DNA from: Trema orientale
Lineage: Eukaryota; Streptophyta; Magnoliopsida; Rosales; Cannabaceae
NCBI GenBank assembly: GCA_002914845.1
Contig: JXTC01000091.1
Span: 379,795 to 443,794, forward strand
Length of the DNA: 64,000 nucleotides
Direction: 5' to 3'
In this document: positions 32,708 to 44,241 of the stretch, one piece after another
How the letters are laid out: each line of letters begins with the position of its first letter
How positions within the stretch are numbered: the stretch's first letter is position 1
Made by a program: the position numbers and the translations under genes
Notes under the pieces: generated by a model
The model's database searches: none
Seen by the model: only the letters and a program-made list of their open reading frames with translations
Told to the model about the DNA's origin: nothing

Positions 32708-33670
32708 TCAAACCTCCAGATTTTCCATCTGAACGCTGCTTTTAAGAGGCACGTATTCTCCAAGGTATCCACCAAGGTGATCATGCAAAGCACTCTTATC
32801 AATTCCCTGATGATGGTAGCTCTTGCATACATAGTAAAACACACTCTGAACTAGCAATCCAACCAAATTCACAATCACTAAAACGCCCACCAAGAACCCA
32901 CCAACCACAATCCTGAAAAAGACACTATTTTTCTCTCCGCCATGTACAACTATGGCCCCAAATACTCCCCCAATCACCATGCAAATTGCCAAGTACACGA
33001 AAACAAGCATTGCTGCAACCCGGGTCTTCCCCTTCAGTAGTTCATAGCTCTTCTTCATTGCTGCAAAGCCATAAATGGGCTCCAAAACTGAAACCACACT
33101 GGCCAGGTGCCACAATGCAGTGATATAGATATGAACCACCAAGAAGAGCAAGGCGATGACCAACAGCGAAAAAACAACCAAAAATGGGTTATTGATATCG
33201 ATTGCTGCGATCAACAGGATCAAGAAACCAATAAAGATAAGGTTGTAGACCACCATCAAGAGGGAGACCCACAAGTAGGTGATGAAGAGGCGTTTGAAGA
33301 CCTTTGGGATGGCAGACACAGTGGATGAGAAAGACACAGCCTTAGAGGTGTAGAGAGATGCTACAGTGAAGACAACAGCAGCAGTTGAGAGGAGAGAGAA
33401 AGCAAAGAGGAAGATGAGGTAGCACAACTGGAAGACAAGGAGAAGTGTCCATCTGTGACCAGCCTGTGCTGGGTCAGCATATGGGTTCTGGAGCTGGGCA
33501 AGGAGAGGGTGAGTAAAGAGGGAGTGCGCCAATATGGCAAACGAGAGGGGGAATATTAGTGACAAGGTAATGAGGTAGAAGGTTTTTGGGGACCGTTTGG
33601 GGATTGAGGTTGATTCTCTCAAGATGTCTGGTATTGTCAAAAATTGGAGCTCTTCTGAGGCTAGATCCAT
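32708..33670 (-). CDS. Plant multi-pass membrane protein of unknown function, 320 aa
   Basis: The single coding exon is intact. The N-terminus (MDLASEELQFLTIPDILRESTSIPKRSPKTFYLITL) is the signature of a plant-only family represented in Arabidopsis by At1g31130, At4g19950 and At5g44860; no biochemical role is known to me. About six hydrophobic segments: roughly residues 30-52, 73-107, 128-156, 162-190, 215-245 and 250-285, with a MKKSYELLKGK basic loop between the fourth and fifth. There is no cleavable signal peptide, so the first segment should act as an anchor. The C-terminal tail is short and polar (YVPLKSSVQMENLEV). A leader exon and a 1.96-kb leader intron precede the ATG; the acceptor CAATTAG lies 11 nt upstream of it. 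Confidence 0.85.
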   Translation of the reverse strand: MDLASEELQFLTIPDILRESTSIPKRSPKTFYLITLSLIFPLSFAILAHSLFTHPLLAQLQNPYADPAQAGHRWTLLLVFQLCYLIFLFAFSLLSTAAVVFTVASLYTSKAVSFSSTVSAIPKVFKRLFITYLWVSLLMVVYNLIFIGFLILLIAAIDINNPFLVVFSLLVIALLFLVVHIYITALWHLASVVSVLEPIYGFAAMKKSYELLKGKTRVAAMLVFVYLAICMVIGGVFGAIVVHGGEKNSVFFRIVVGGFLVGVLVIVNLVGLLVQSVFYYVCKSYHHQGIDKSALHDHLGGYLGEYVPLKSSVQMENLEV

Positions 33671-35636
33671 GGATTATTGATCTAATTGGAAGAAAGAAAC
33701 GTCGGAGAGAAAACTTGTAATTTTGTATTTGAGAAAGGTAAAATCAGCTGAAGTTTCCCAGATTTGGACCCTTAGAAGACAACCAAGATAGGAGAATCAC
33801 GGTGCTACAAGGGTTTCCTCTAAACTAGTGTCTTTGAAGCCAAAAATAGTATAATCACCTCTTTGTAAGAAAAATCCTGAAAAACAGAACTCGTCACGGA
33901 TTGATAAATATTAATTTAACTCATTAGCTATGCTAAAGAAGGGTAAAACCCAATAATGGCCTATAGAGAAGCAAAAGCATCACTATGTCTTAAGGAAAAA
34001 AAATAAAAAAGAAAAACACGACTAGAAAACCCAAAATAAGTACAACAAAGAAAAACCATTATCATAGCAAAACCTAACTAGTGAAAAATAATGCACCATT
34101 TCTTGAAAAAAGGAAGGGTAGAAAACTTCAGTTGCCCAAAAAGTAAAGCAGAAATAGACCAATACAACAACAAAACCTTGATAGTGAAAGTACACCATTT
34201 CGCAAGAGCAAAATGACTCGTCACAATCAGCCACAAGGTTGTGGTTTATTAACATCTCTTTTTCATATTCTCTTTTTTACCCCAAAGTAAGCCATTAACC
34301 ATATACCAAGCTTATCTTCACGAGGAAAATTTCAAGCAAAATCAAGATACACAGGAAATTAAAACAGAAAAAGGGGCAAAAAATTCACTCAAAATAAAAG
34401 AAAAAAACCAAATAAGTACTTGAAGGAAAAAAGCTCTTCCTTATGGACTCTATTCTCACCAAGCCACTCACACTTGAGAAAAAAAAGGGGGGCGGGGAAA
34501 CCAGATTCTTTTCAGTAGAAATAGGAATTTCTCACAAGTAAAACGACACGATTAAGGTCCATATAGAGAAGGATACATACAACAATTGGATCCAGGTCCA
34601 TAGAGACCAAGTCCCAAATCTACCTCGGAAGACCTTTCACCAAAATTATATCATCAACTGCTCACTTAACGGCACCCAGACCAATCCAATCTCTGTACTT
34701 ATATCTCTAATGTCTTCAAAAAATAGATCAACCCCTAAGCAGGAGGAATCAATGCCACTACAAAGTTAACAATGTCTAAAGAAAGGGACTCCGCATTGAG
34801 AGGAAACAACCCCACCTAAAGAAATGCAGGATGTTGCCCCCTCAGAAGCATCCACTCATTGTACGTCCTGTCTGGGGAGATGGACTAAAGAACAGGTTTT
34901 ACTTCATCAAAACTCTCCAGGTAGTGAAGCCTACTCAACCCAATATGATTAACACGATTAGCACGAAATTATTGCTCCTATCATCCCAAATGGCCGAGGT
35001 ATTAGTGGTGGATTCAATCCCATGATATCTCTCATTCCAAAAGACCTTGCTTATCCCAACTATCTCCAGAATAGTATCAAACCAACTGATACTTTAAACC
35101 TCACTTGCAATTTCTCAAAGCATGACCATGTAGACTCCAGCTCCTTTATACATCTCAAGCAAATCCCAACCTCAACAAAACTTTGTCCGAGCATATCAAA
35201 TCTAACAGGGCTCATATCACGTTATATAACTCAAAACCAAACCTAGCAATAATAATGCCACCAACTACAGTATGCATGGCTATTAAGCCGTGATTTTAAC
35301 AATTTATCAAACACCTAAATGGAAAAACGAATAAATAAACATATATATTACAAGAAAATCACAAAAACTCCGATGGAATTTCTACCAAATGTACAAAATT
35401 TTTAGAAGCTATAATAATCAGCCCCAAATCCCATTTGATTCCACCTTGTTTTTAATAAGATCACCGAACGTTTTGGTCATACCCGTAATTTGATTATGCA
35501 CTCTTCTACTTTCCAACATTTCAAGCTAAAAATAAAATAAAAATAAAAATGAGAGAAAAACGAAGAAGAAAAAGAAATCGAAGGCGTGAAAAACCCTAGG
35601 AAAATACGTAGCTATGAAGAAAACAGAGGCCGTTAC

Positions 35637-35850
35637 CTGAGGAGCTCAGCAGTTTTGTCTCCGGTGACGACGGAGCGAGTTGGAGGAGAAGAACCAGAGA
35701 GAGGAGAAAGAAATGATGATGATTTGAGCTTGGGGGAAAAAGACGTTCTAATCTTGGAAAGAAACTCCACCGTCCGATCAGGTAATCGTACGCTTGAAAC
35801 CTGAGTTCCTCTGTCGGCGTAGTTTGACTTGTTTGGGATGTTGCTTAAGT
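35637..35850 (-). other. Non-coding leader exon of the membrane-protein gene
   Basis: A GC-richer, CT-rich block on the minus strand ends in a strong donor CTCAG|GTAACG (35637/35636). Spliced to the acceptor at 33682-33683 (CAATTAG|ATC) it removes an intron of 33682-35636. The intron holds no supported gene; weak plus- and minus-strand frames at 34830-35250 look like decayed repeat. The 5' end of the exon is estimated. Confidence 0.6.
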
Positions 35851-35864
35851 GCAAATAAAGCACA

Positions 35865-36700
35865 GAAAAGGAAAAATAATAATTCTTTTCTTTTTTTTTA
35901 AGACAAAAAAAATAAAGATAAGCTTTAGATTAACGTCACCGTCCATGTAATTGCATTGCATATTTATTTATTTTTATGTATTTATTATGTGGATTAGTTA
36001 GTTTTCTTACACCTGTCGTTTTTCATTAGAATTAAAATTTGAAATTGTTTAACATGCAAATTTTATTGATTTGGTAGATCTAATAAGTACTAAGGTTTAC
36101 AAATATTTTAGGTACTGTAAACAATCTATAATAGCCGATCCATTTTTTTTTCCCCCTCTTTTTCTATACTAAGTTGATTTAAGCTGTTCGCTCCTACAAG
36201 CAATAATTTAAAAAAAAAAAGCTCATGGATAAAAGAAATTATATAAAATTCCATGCATAGTGAAAGGGTCAACAAATCACGATAATGATATTTCTTTAGG
36301 GCGAGGCATAATTTTTTTTCTTTTTTAAATCTCTCCGGGTAGAAAAGAAGATAATATAACTTAAAATAAATAATAATTATTTGAAAAAAAAAAAGGAATC
36401 CTGGGGTAGGTAACGGAGATGCTGTGAAACTTCAAGCACGTATCCATAAAAAAGTATGGCATTTTTAGTGGTCTATTTATTTATTTATTTTATGTGATGA
36501 CATTTTTAGTGTTTTGATGTTATATCACATGGCATTGGTAACGCAGTCTTGCCGACGCTCGCTCTAGTTAAATTAATAATACCCTCAATAAATTTGTAAT
36601 TTAAAAATAAATAAATTGACAGTTGAATTATCGAGGAATAAATAAAGAATTAAAAGTTGATAATTGAGTCTAATTTAAAAATCTTAAGTGAGAAAGAGGA
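35865..36700. other. Intergenic upstream of the membrane-protein gene
   Basis: AT-rich, with short A and T runs. No gene seen. Confidence 0.4.
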
Positions 36701-36704
36701 TTTA

Positions 36705-37010
36705 TAAGAAATGACCTTTTTTTTAAATTAATTTAAGAAATGGTCATTTTTTATACTTATTTAATAATTGACTGTTTTATAATTTTATTTTGATAAATGA
36801 ACTTTTTAATTGATTTTTTTTATAAAGTTTAATAATTTTTTTAAAAGTAAATTAATTTTCAAAAAATAAATCAATATATATATAAATATACTTAAATATG
36901 AAAAATGACTAATTTTTTAAATAATTTTCAAAATTCGGTTATTTTTTAACAATATTTGAAAAATGATCATTTTGCAAACTATAATCCAACATTAGGCTAT
37001 TTTGGCTTGG
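36705..37010 (+). repeat. Dispersed AT-rich repeat, copy B
   Basis: Direct-orientation relative of 24335-24665, with the same ordered phrases TTGACTGTTTTATAATTTTAT, GATAAATGA, TTTTCAAAAAATAAATC, AAAAATGACTAATTTTT, AACAATATTTGAAAAATGA and CATTTTGCAAA. Confidence 0.6.
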
Positions 37011-37099
37011 GGCTGACTAGATATATAACCAAATTTCGGGCCTCATTTTAGTTCATGACTACGGCCCAGATTTTATATGTATATGTCCAACAAAAAACC

Positions 37100-38690
37100 T
37101 GTTGGAAAAATCAGTATCAATAATACCACTCAAAGCTCAGAATCCATCCTCAAAGCTCAGTATCAATTTGCTTTTTTTCTCACACATTCTGTTACTCTCT
37201 CAAGTTGAGTCTCTCCTTCATAGCGTAGATCACAGCCATAAATGAGGGTTTTGCCTCCATAACTCCTATTAGATCTTGACGAAGATCAAAGACTCGTCGA
37301 TCTCGACAAAGATCGAATGCCAACCAGATTTCAATGCAGACCAAAGGCCCACTGGATCTCAACAAAGATCAAATATATGTTGATCTTAACAAAGATCGAA
37401 GGAATGCCATTGATGATTGAAGGTCCTGCAACAAGCTTGTAGTGGTTGAAAGGTATATCAGCCCTAATTTGATTGTTTTTTTTTTATAGATATATTCATA
37501 TTTAATTATATTTTTTTAGATTTTAGTTTTATATATATTAAGTTTGATTTTAGGATTATGTTTCTGTAACATAATTTCTTTTAAATTGCAGTCTATTTTA
37601 CTCCAGTTATGATGGATATAATTTAGTTTATATAGAAGAAGATTTGAATTTCAGATTATCTTTGGTCCATAAATTTTTAACTGTGATATATGTTTTTCTA
37701 GTTGTAGTACATGATTTTTTCAACATTGTAGATTTCGTGGTATATCATATTTTAAGTATCTCTGGTATATTTACAGAATTTCAGTCATAATAAAATACAT
37801 TCTTTCACAAACTCGTTAGGAAGAAACTAGAAAAGTACAAGTGTACACAAAAATGCATATATTACATGAGATACACAAGAAAATGAGTTTAAATCAAAGA
37901 AGAGAGTTCAGAAAAAACTGTTTTTGGACATTTCATTGATGTCAAGTTTTAAAAGAACTTTGCTGGTTCATAAGTTTATATCTGTAGTTCATAAATTTAT
38001 AACTATGTTTTATAACTTAAGTGTTAAGAGATACTATTATTTTAGTTCATAGTTAAATTTTGTTGGTTCATAATTGAACTCTCCTTGTTCATAGCTAAAT
38101 CTTGTTGGTTCTCATATAACTTTGTGGTTCATAAATTTATATGTATTGTTCATAAGTTTAAATGTGTGGTTAATAAGTTTATATGTGTGATTCAAAAGTT
38201 TTTATATGTATGGTTCATAATTTAATATGTGTAGTTCATAATTTTATATGTGTAGTTCGTAAGTTCAAAAATTTATACTTGTTGACATGTGAGTTTAACT
38301 GGTTTATATTTTTTACTTGTTGGTTCATTTAACTGGTTCATATTTTTTACTTGTTGGTTCATACTTTTTACTTGCTGGTTCATACTTTTTCCTTGCTGGT
38401 ATATGTGTTTAAGTGGTTCATTTTTTTTTTCTAACTGAGGCTAACTCAATTGAGCCAAGTTTAAGGGATGAGTATGTGAGTTTGGGGGGTCAGAAGTTTA
38501 AACTTTGGTAGCGACGGATGTGTGAGTTATTTTCCTTTATCTTTATAATAAGTGGTGGTCATTAGTTAAGCCCTCACTTTTTTTTTAAAAAAAAAAAGTG
38601 GTTCATTTTTTTCCGTTGCTCGTTCATGCTTTTACCTTGTTGGTTCGTACTTTTTATTTTTAATCTGCATATACAAGTCCATACTTTCTT
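37100..38690. repeat. GATCT..AAAGATC repeats and GGTTCATA array of an unknown element
   Basis: 37260-37410 has at least five phrases of the type GATCT(C/T)(G/A)ACAAAGATC, each a small inverted repeat. 37960-38420 is an irregular array of GTTCATAA(G/A)TTTATATGTGTG and TTTTTACTTGTTGGTTCATA phrases, about 20 copies. SINE copy 3 interrupts the array, which resumes at 38597. This looks like the non-coding part of a transposon or a degraded transcription unit; the region 38860-39052 has a short AAAGAGCAGAGACATTAAG-type open stretch without a known domain. Confidence 0.5.
38428..38595 (+). mobile_element. SINE copy 3 (same family as copies 1 and 2)
   Basis: Starts CTAACTGAGGCTAACTCAATTG after a T run, carries a mutated box B (GTTTAAACTTTGG), the 3' end TCATTAGTTAAGCCCTCACTT and an A tail. 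A 17-bp duplication AAGTGGTTCATTTTTTT flanks it (38411-38427 and 38596-38612). The left junction is uncertain by about 3 nt because of the T run. Box B changes suggest it is the oldest of the three. Confidence 0.85.
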
Positions 38691-39239
38691 CTTTTTTTTT
38701 TTGATAAATTTAATTTAATATTTTCATGTGCTTTTACAAATTATACTCTAAGAAATTATTTGCACTAATAATATATGTTGTTTATACTAATTTGAAACAT
38801 GATATATGTAGTTTATATACCTGGTATATGACTTTTAAAATTTAATAGTTTCTTTCAAAAAAACAGAGCCGATTGTAGAATATTCATCATCAAAAGAGCA
38901 GAGACATTAAGAATAAATGTGAGCTTAAAAGAAGTAATGCAAGACAAAATGACATTTTATCGACAAAAGATGGCTGTAGAACTTCATCATTAGATTGAAG
39001 AGAAGATGAGAAATTACTACGAAAGCGATAAGGCAATAGAAAAAGTGAAATAATGAATAAGATACGGTTTTTTTTGGTTTAATTAAATTAAGGAAAATTT
39101 AGAATTCAACGAAGTGTGTTCATTTGACAAAGATGATAAAATTTCTCACTTTTATTCAAATAGACTAAAATCAAATTTGGTTAATATTTTTTTAAAATTC
39201 AAATTTTATTGATTAATTTATCTATGTATGTGTATTCTT

Positions 39240-39548
39240 AAAATTATGTTTTTAGTGACATTTTATAATGCTACTAAAACTTTTGTTTACATTTTAAAAA
39301 AATATTTTTTATTTATGTAGTTAAAGAATTTAGTGACATGTAGAAATGTCATTACTACAATTTACTAATATTTAATAAATGTCACTAAAGATAATGATAT
39401 AACGATATTTCAAATGTCATTAGGACTTTTAGTCAAACGGACATTTTTTTACATTTTTAGTAAATGCTACCAATTTCATAAATATCATTAAAGCTAAGTA
39501 ATAGTGACACTTTTAAATGCCATGTATTATGATTTTTGTTGTAGTGAT
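39240..39548. mobile_element. CACTA-like terminal fragment
   Basis: The right end reads TTTTTGTTGTAGTG, the exact complement of the CACTACAACAAAAA terminus common in plant CACTA elements. Inward lie clustered subterminal motifs TAGTGACATTT/AAATGTCACTA, about eight copies in both orientations. No left CACTA end was found nearby, and no transposase. Confidence 0.6.
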
Positions 39549-39579
39549 CATATTTATATTTGTATATACACTGATATAT

Positions 39580-40018
39580 TGAGAAATTTATTCCTAGTAC
39601 CCGTTTTTAAAACTTATTTTCATAAATACTCATTTTTAATTTTTCTTTCAAAAGTACCCATTTTTATGGTCCACATTTCATATGCAAAATATGAGCAGTC
39701 CACATTTACAATGTAAATTTTATCCACGAGGTACACATTTCATGTGTAAAATATGAACAGTATACATTTACAATATAAATGTTTACCATGGTTTACATTT
39801 TTAATTATAAATTTTATCTATGATATACATTTTAAAATATGTGCCAATTTTTAGTGTAGTTTTTATTCATTAAATATAGACCACAATATATATTTAATGC
39901 AGGTATACATTTCATATGTAAAATAATAGTGGTTTACATTTCTCCAGAAAACGGGTATAAAAACAGGTATTTATGAAATAAAAATAAAAAATAGGTATTT
40001 ATGAACTTTTTCCCTAAT
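39580..40018. mobile_element. Non-autonomous inverted-repeat element, probably Mutator-like
   Basis: Arms pair imperfectly: the left has CCTAGTACCCGTTTTTAAAAC and CATAAATACTCATTTTTAATTTTT; the right, complemented, has AGGGAAAAAGTTCATAAATA and CCTATTTTTTATTTTTATTTC. Flanks GATATATTG and AATATATTT match 7 of 9. The interior repeats a CACATTTCATATGTAAAAT phrase about four times. Non-coding. Confidence 0.45.
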
Positions 40019-40079
40019 ATATTTGTAATTTTGCTACAACATTTAAAAAAGGGACATTTATTTAGGGGTTTCCAACACT

Positions 40080-40525
40080 TTTACCTATCAAAATCCTAAA
40101 AAATTACAAAAATACGGAGGTCGAGTTTTTTTTTTTCAATTTTCTTACCTTTTTTATTAGAAAACTATCACTTTTTAAAAAATATTTATAAAAATATCAT
40201 TTTAAAATGGTTACTAATTATCAGTTTCTGAAAGCTGATATCATTTTTAAAAATATTTATAAAAATATCATTTTTTTTTTCAATTTTCTTACCTTTTTAT
40301 TAGAAAACTATCACTTTTTAAAAAATATTTATAAAAATATCATTTTAAAATGGTTACTAATTATCAGTTTCTGAAAGCTGGTTACTAGTTACCAGTTACC
40401 CATTATATACCAGTTATAAATACTTTTTAGTTACTAATTACTAGTTTCTGAAAACTGGTTACCAGTTACTATTTAAAAATGATATTTTTCTAAATATTTT
40501 TTTTAAAAAAATGATATTTTTCTAA
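40080..40525. mobile_element. AT-rich foldback element, copy at 40 kb, with internal duplication
   Basis: Same family as 31040-31390, with the GGTTACTAGTTACCAGTTACC-like centre and inverted AAAAATGATATTTTTC arms. 40126-40238 and 40271-40380 are near-perfect direct repeats of about 110 bp (T run, CAATTTTCTTACCTTTT ... TCAGTTTCTGAAAGCTG). The far right arm appears cut at 40534 by the insertion of Mutator-like element B and to resume at 41342 (ATACCAAATCTACAAAAAC). Confidence 0.65.
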
Positions 40526-40534
40526 TAAAAACTA

Positions 40535-41332
40535 GGGTTAATCACGTACAAATACCCTGAGTTTTAACTTTTTAGTAAAAAAAAATCCTGACTTTTGAAT
40601 GTCTGCAAAATAATACCTTCACTTTTAAATTTTTGCAAAATAATACCCTAATTTTTGAAATTCTGCAAATTAATACCCTCACTTTTGAATTTTGCAAATT
40701 AATACCTTGATATTTACGATTTCTACAAATTAATACCCTCAGCTTTTATTTTCTTTGTATATTTATACTATGAGCAAATTAAAAGATGCAAACATCTCTC
40801 ATTAACTTATTAAAAATGTTTAGATATTAGTATATTATCAAAAATTATTTTATAACTACTTTTTTTGATTAATTGCTAAGAAAACACTTTTTTTTTTTAC
40901 CTCTCATGTTTCTTTCTTTTTTTAATTAACTACTTTTACCTCTCGTTCTAATTTTTCACTTTTCTTTTTTAAATAAAAAGTGAAATAAACTAATTACAAA
41001 TATTTTTTCAGAAATTTTATTATTATTTAATAAGTTTTAATTAAGTTATGATGGCTACTACCATCTTTTTATTAATAAAATCAACTAATTGGACAATAAG
41101 ATTATAAATTTATATGAATTTCAAATCTTAGGGTATTAATTTGCAAGAATTTTAATTGTCAGGGTATCAATTTGTAGAATCCAAAAGTGAGGGTATTATT
41201 TTGCAGAAATTCAAAAATTAGGGTATTATTTTGCAGAAATTTAAAAGCGGGGGTATTATTTTGCAGACATTCAAAAATCAAATTTTTTTTACAGAAAAGT
41301 TAAAACTCAGGGTATTTTAATGTTATTATCCC
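40535..41332. mobile_element. Non-autonomous Mutator-like element B (798 bp, long inverted repeats)
   Basis: Starts GGGTTAATCACGTACAAATA and ends in the inverse of GGGATAATAACATTAAAATA. The arms then agree on CCCTGAGTTTTAACTTTT and run on for about 230 bp. Each arm contains repeated modules of the form AAATAATACCCTCACTTTT (about 6 left, 6 right in inverse). The flanks are a perfect 9-bp duplication TAAAAACTA (40526-40534, 41333-41341). Arm length, GGG start and 9-bp duplication fit a Mutator-like terminal-inverted-repeat element. No coding capacity. Confidence 0.9.
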
Positions 41333-41449
41333 TAAAAACTATACCAAATCTACAAAAACATAGCCCACTATATTTTTCGAATTTTATTCAAAAAATGTCA
41401 GCCTAATTTCTATTTATTTAAAATATGCCCGAAATTCGGCCATTTTGCT

Positions 41450-42435
41450 ATAAGACCCTTAATTTTTTCCCGTCTACTACTAACTCGTTGAATTTTTCTT
41501 TGAATAATTGGTTAAAATTCCTCTACAGACCGATAGGCCGGCTTCTGTTTTGTTTTATTTTGTTTTTTTTGTTTTTTTTTTCTCTAAAACTAATGCATAT
41601 GGTTGTGATTTAAAAGCATCTAGGAGTAATTTTGGTACATAACTTTTATACTTCTAAATACAAGTTGATTTCAGGAGTTGTATTTTAAAGTCTCCCCTTA
41701 CGATGATGCATGTTCAGTGAAGGAGCCAAAACTGAAAAGACTCATGAGTTAAAGACTTTTATTGGAGAAGAGAGCTGGAAAGTTAGGTTCAAGCTATAAC
41801 ATGACATTTGGGTGCTCTCATCTTTTTTCTTTTGAGGTTATTTTTCATAAACATTGGCTGCGGAAGGACACAATGACATCTTATCTTCAACATCATTTCC
41901 TAAAGACAGAAAAGTGTGACAATCAAAAAACCTTAAAAGATAGGTTAATACATGTAAGTTGTTCAAGGTTTTTTTATTTTTTATTTTTATATTCATCATG
42001 AATACTAAAGATAATAATTCATCAATCAAGAATCGAGAACCACCTCTAGTCGTACAAAGGTTTTTGTGTAACACTCAAAAACAAAATTGTATCGATTTGG
42101 ACTTGAAATGGACAATATCATACAAGAAAAAATTAATGTCATAGTGTTTTTTATAATTGCTCGCTACCAAATCTAAGAAAGCCATAGGCCTCTTTTTCTT
42201 TAAAAAAATAAATAAATAAATAACGAAAGAAGCTCCCGCGCAGTTTCATTTATTACAATGTACATAAATCATATGGATTATATTATATGCTAGTGATCAT
42301 GAACTATTAATCAATTAACTAGAGAGTATAATGTGTTATGTGTTGAAGAGATCCTGAATAAAGAATGAGTTTGATCATTGATATGAGGGGGGGAAATTTT
42401 TTTTAAAAGAAAAATGAAGAAAATGGAAATGCATG
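41450..42435. other. Intergenic between Mutator-like element B and the PsbP promoter
   Basis: No supported gene; several 60-80-codon frames overlap each other on both strands without domains. Confidence 0.4.
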
Positions 42436-42439
42436 GAAG

Positions 42440-42475
42440 CCACGTGGCACCAATGAGAGCCGATAGAACCTTATC
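42440..42475 (+). promoter_or_regulatory. psbP: G-box and I-box of the PsbP promoter
   Basis: CCACGTGGC at 42440-42448 is a perfect palindromic G-box core (CACGTG), the binding site of bZIP/bHLH factors such as HY5 and PIFs. CTTATC at 42470-42475 is the complement of the I-box GATAAG. The pair within 40 bp, about 215 bp before the ATG, is the classic combination of light-regulated nuclear photosynthesis genes. No convincing TATA box lies between them and the ATG, as is often so for such genes. Confidence 0.65.
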
Positions 42476-42662
42476 CAGGATCAAAAATCTAATCTCTCCA
42501 TGATCCAATATCCAAAAAACGAGCAATTGCCCTTCACATATCACAAAAAGCAAAACTCCAAAAACAAATTCCTATTGGCTGACATTAATTGGATATCAAA
42601 GAGGTTCCACCACATAAGGCCATTCCACATAGAAAGAGAGCTGAGTTGCTGAGCCTAGTAGA

Positions 42663-44241
<1,579 letters not shown>

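Noticed and set aside
34830..35250. Overlapping 64- and 74-codon plus frames, possible LINE remnant
   Set aside because: They lie in the leader intron of the membrane-protein gene and show no clear reverse-transcriptase or zinc-knuckle motif.
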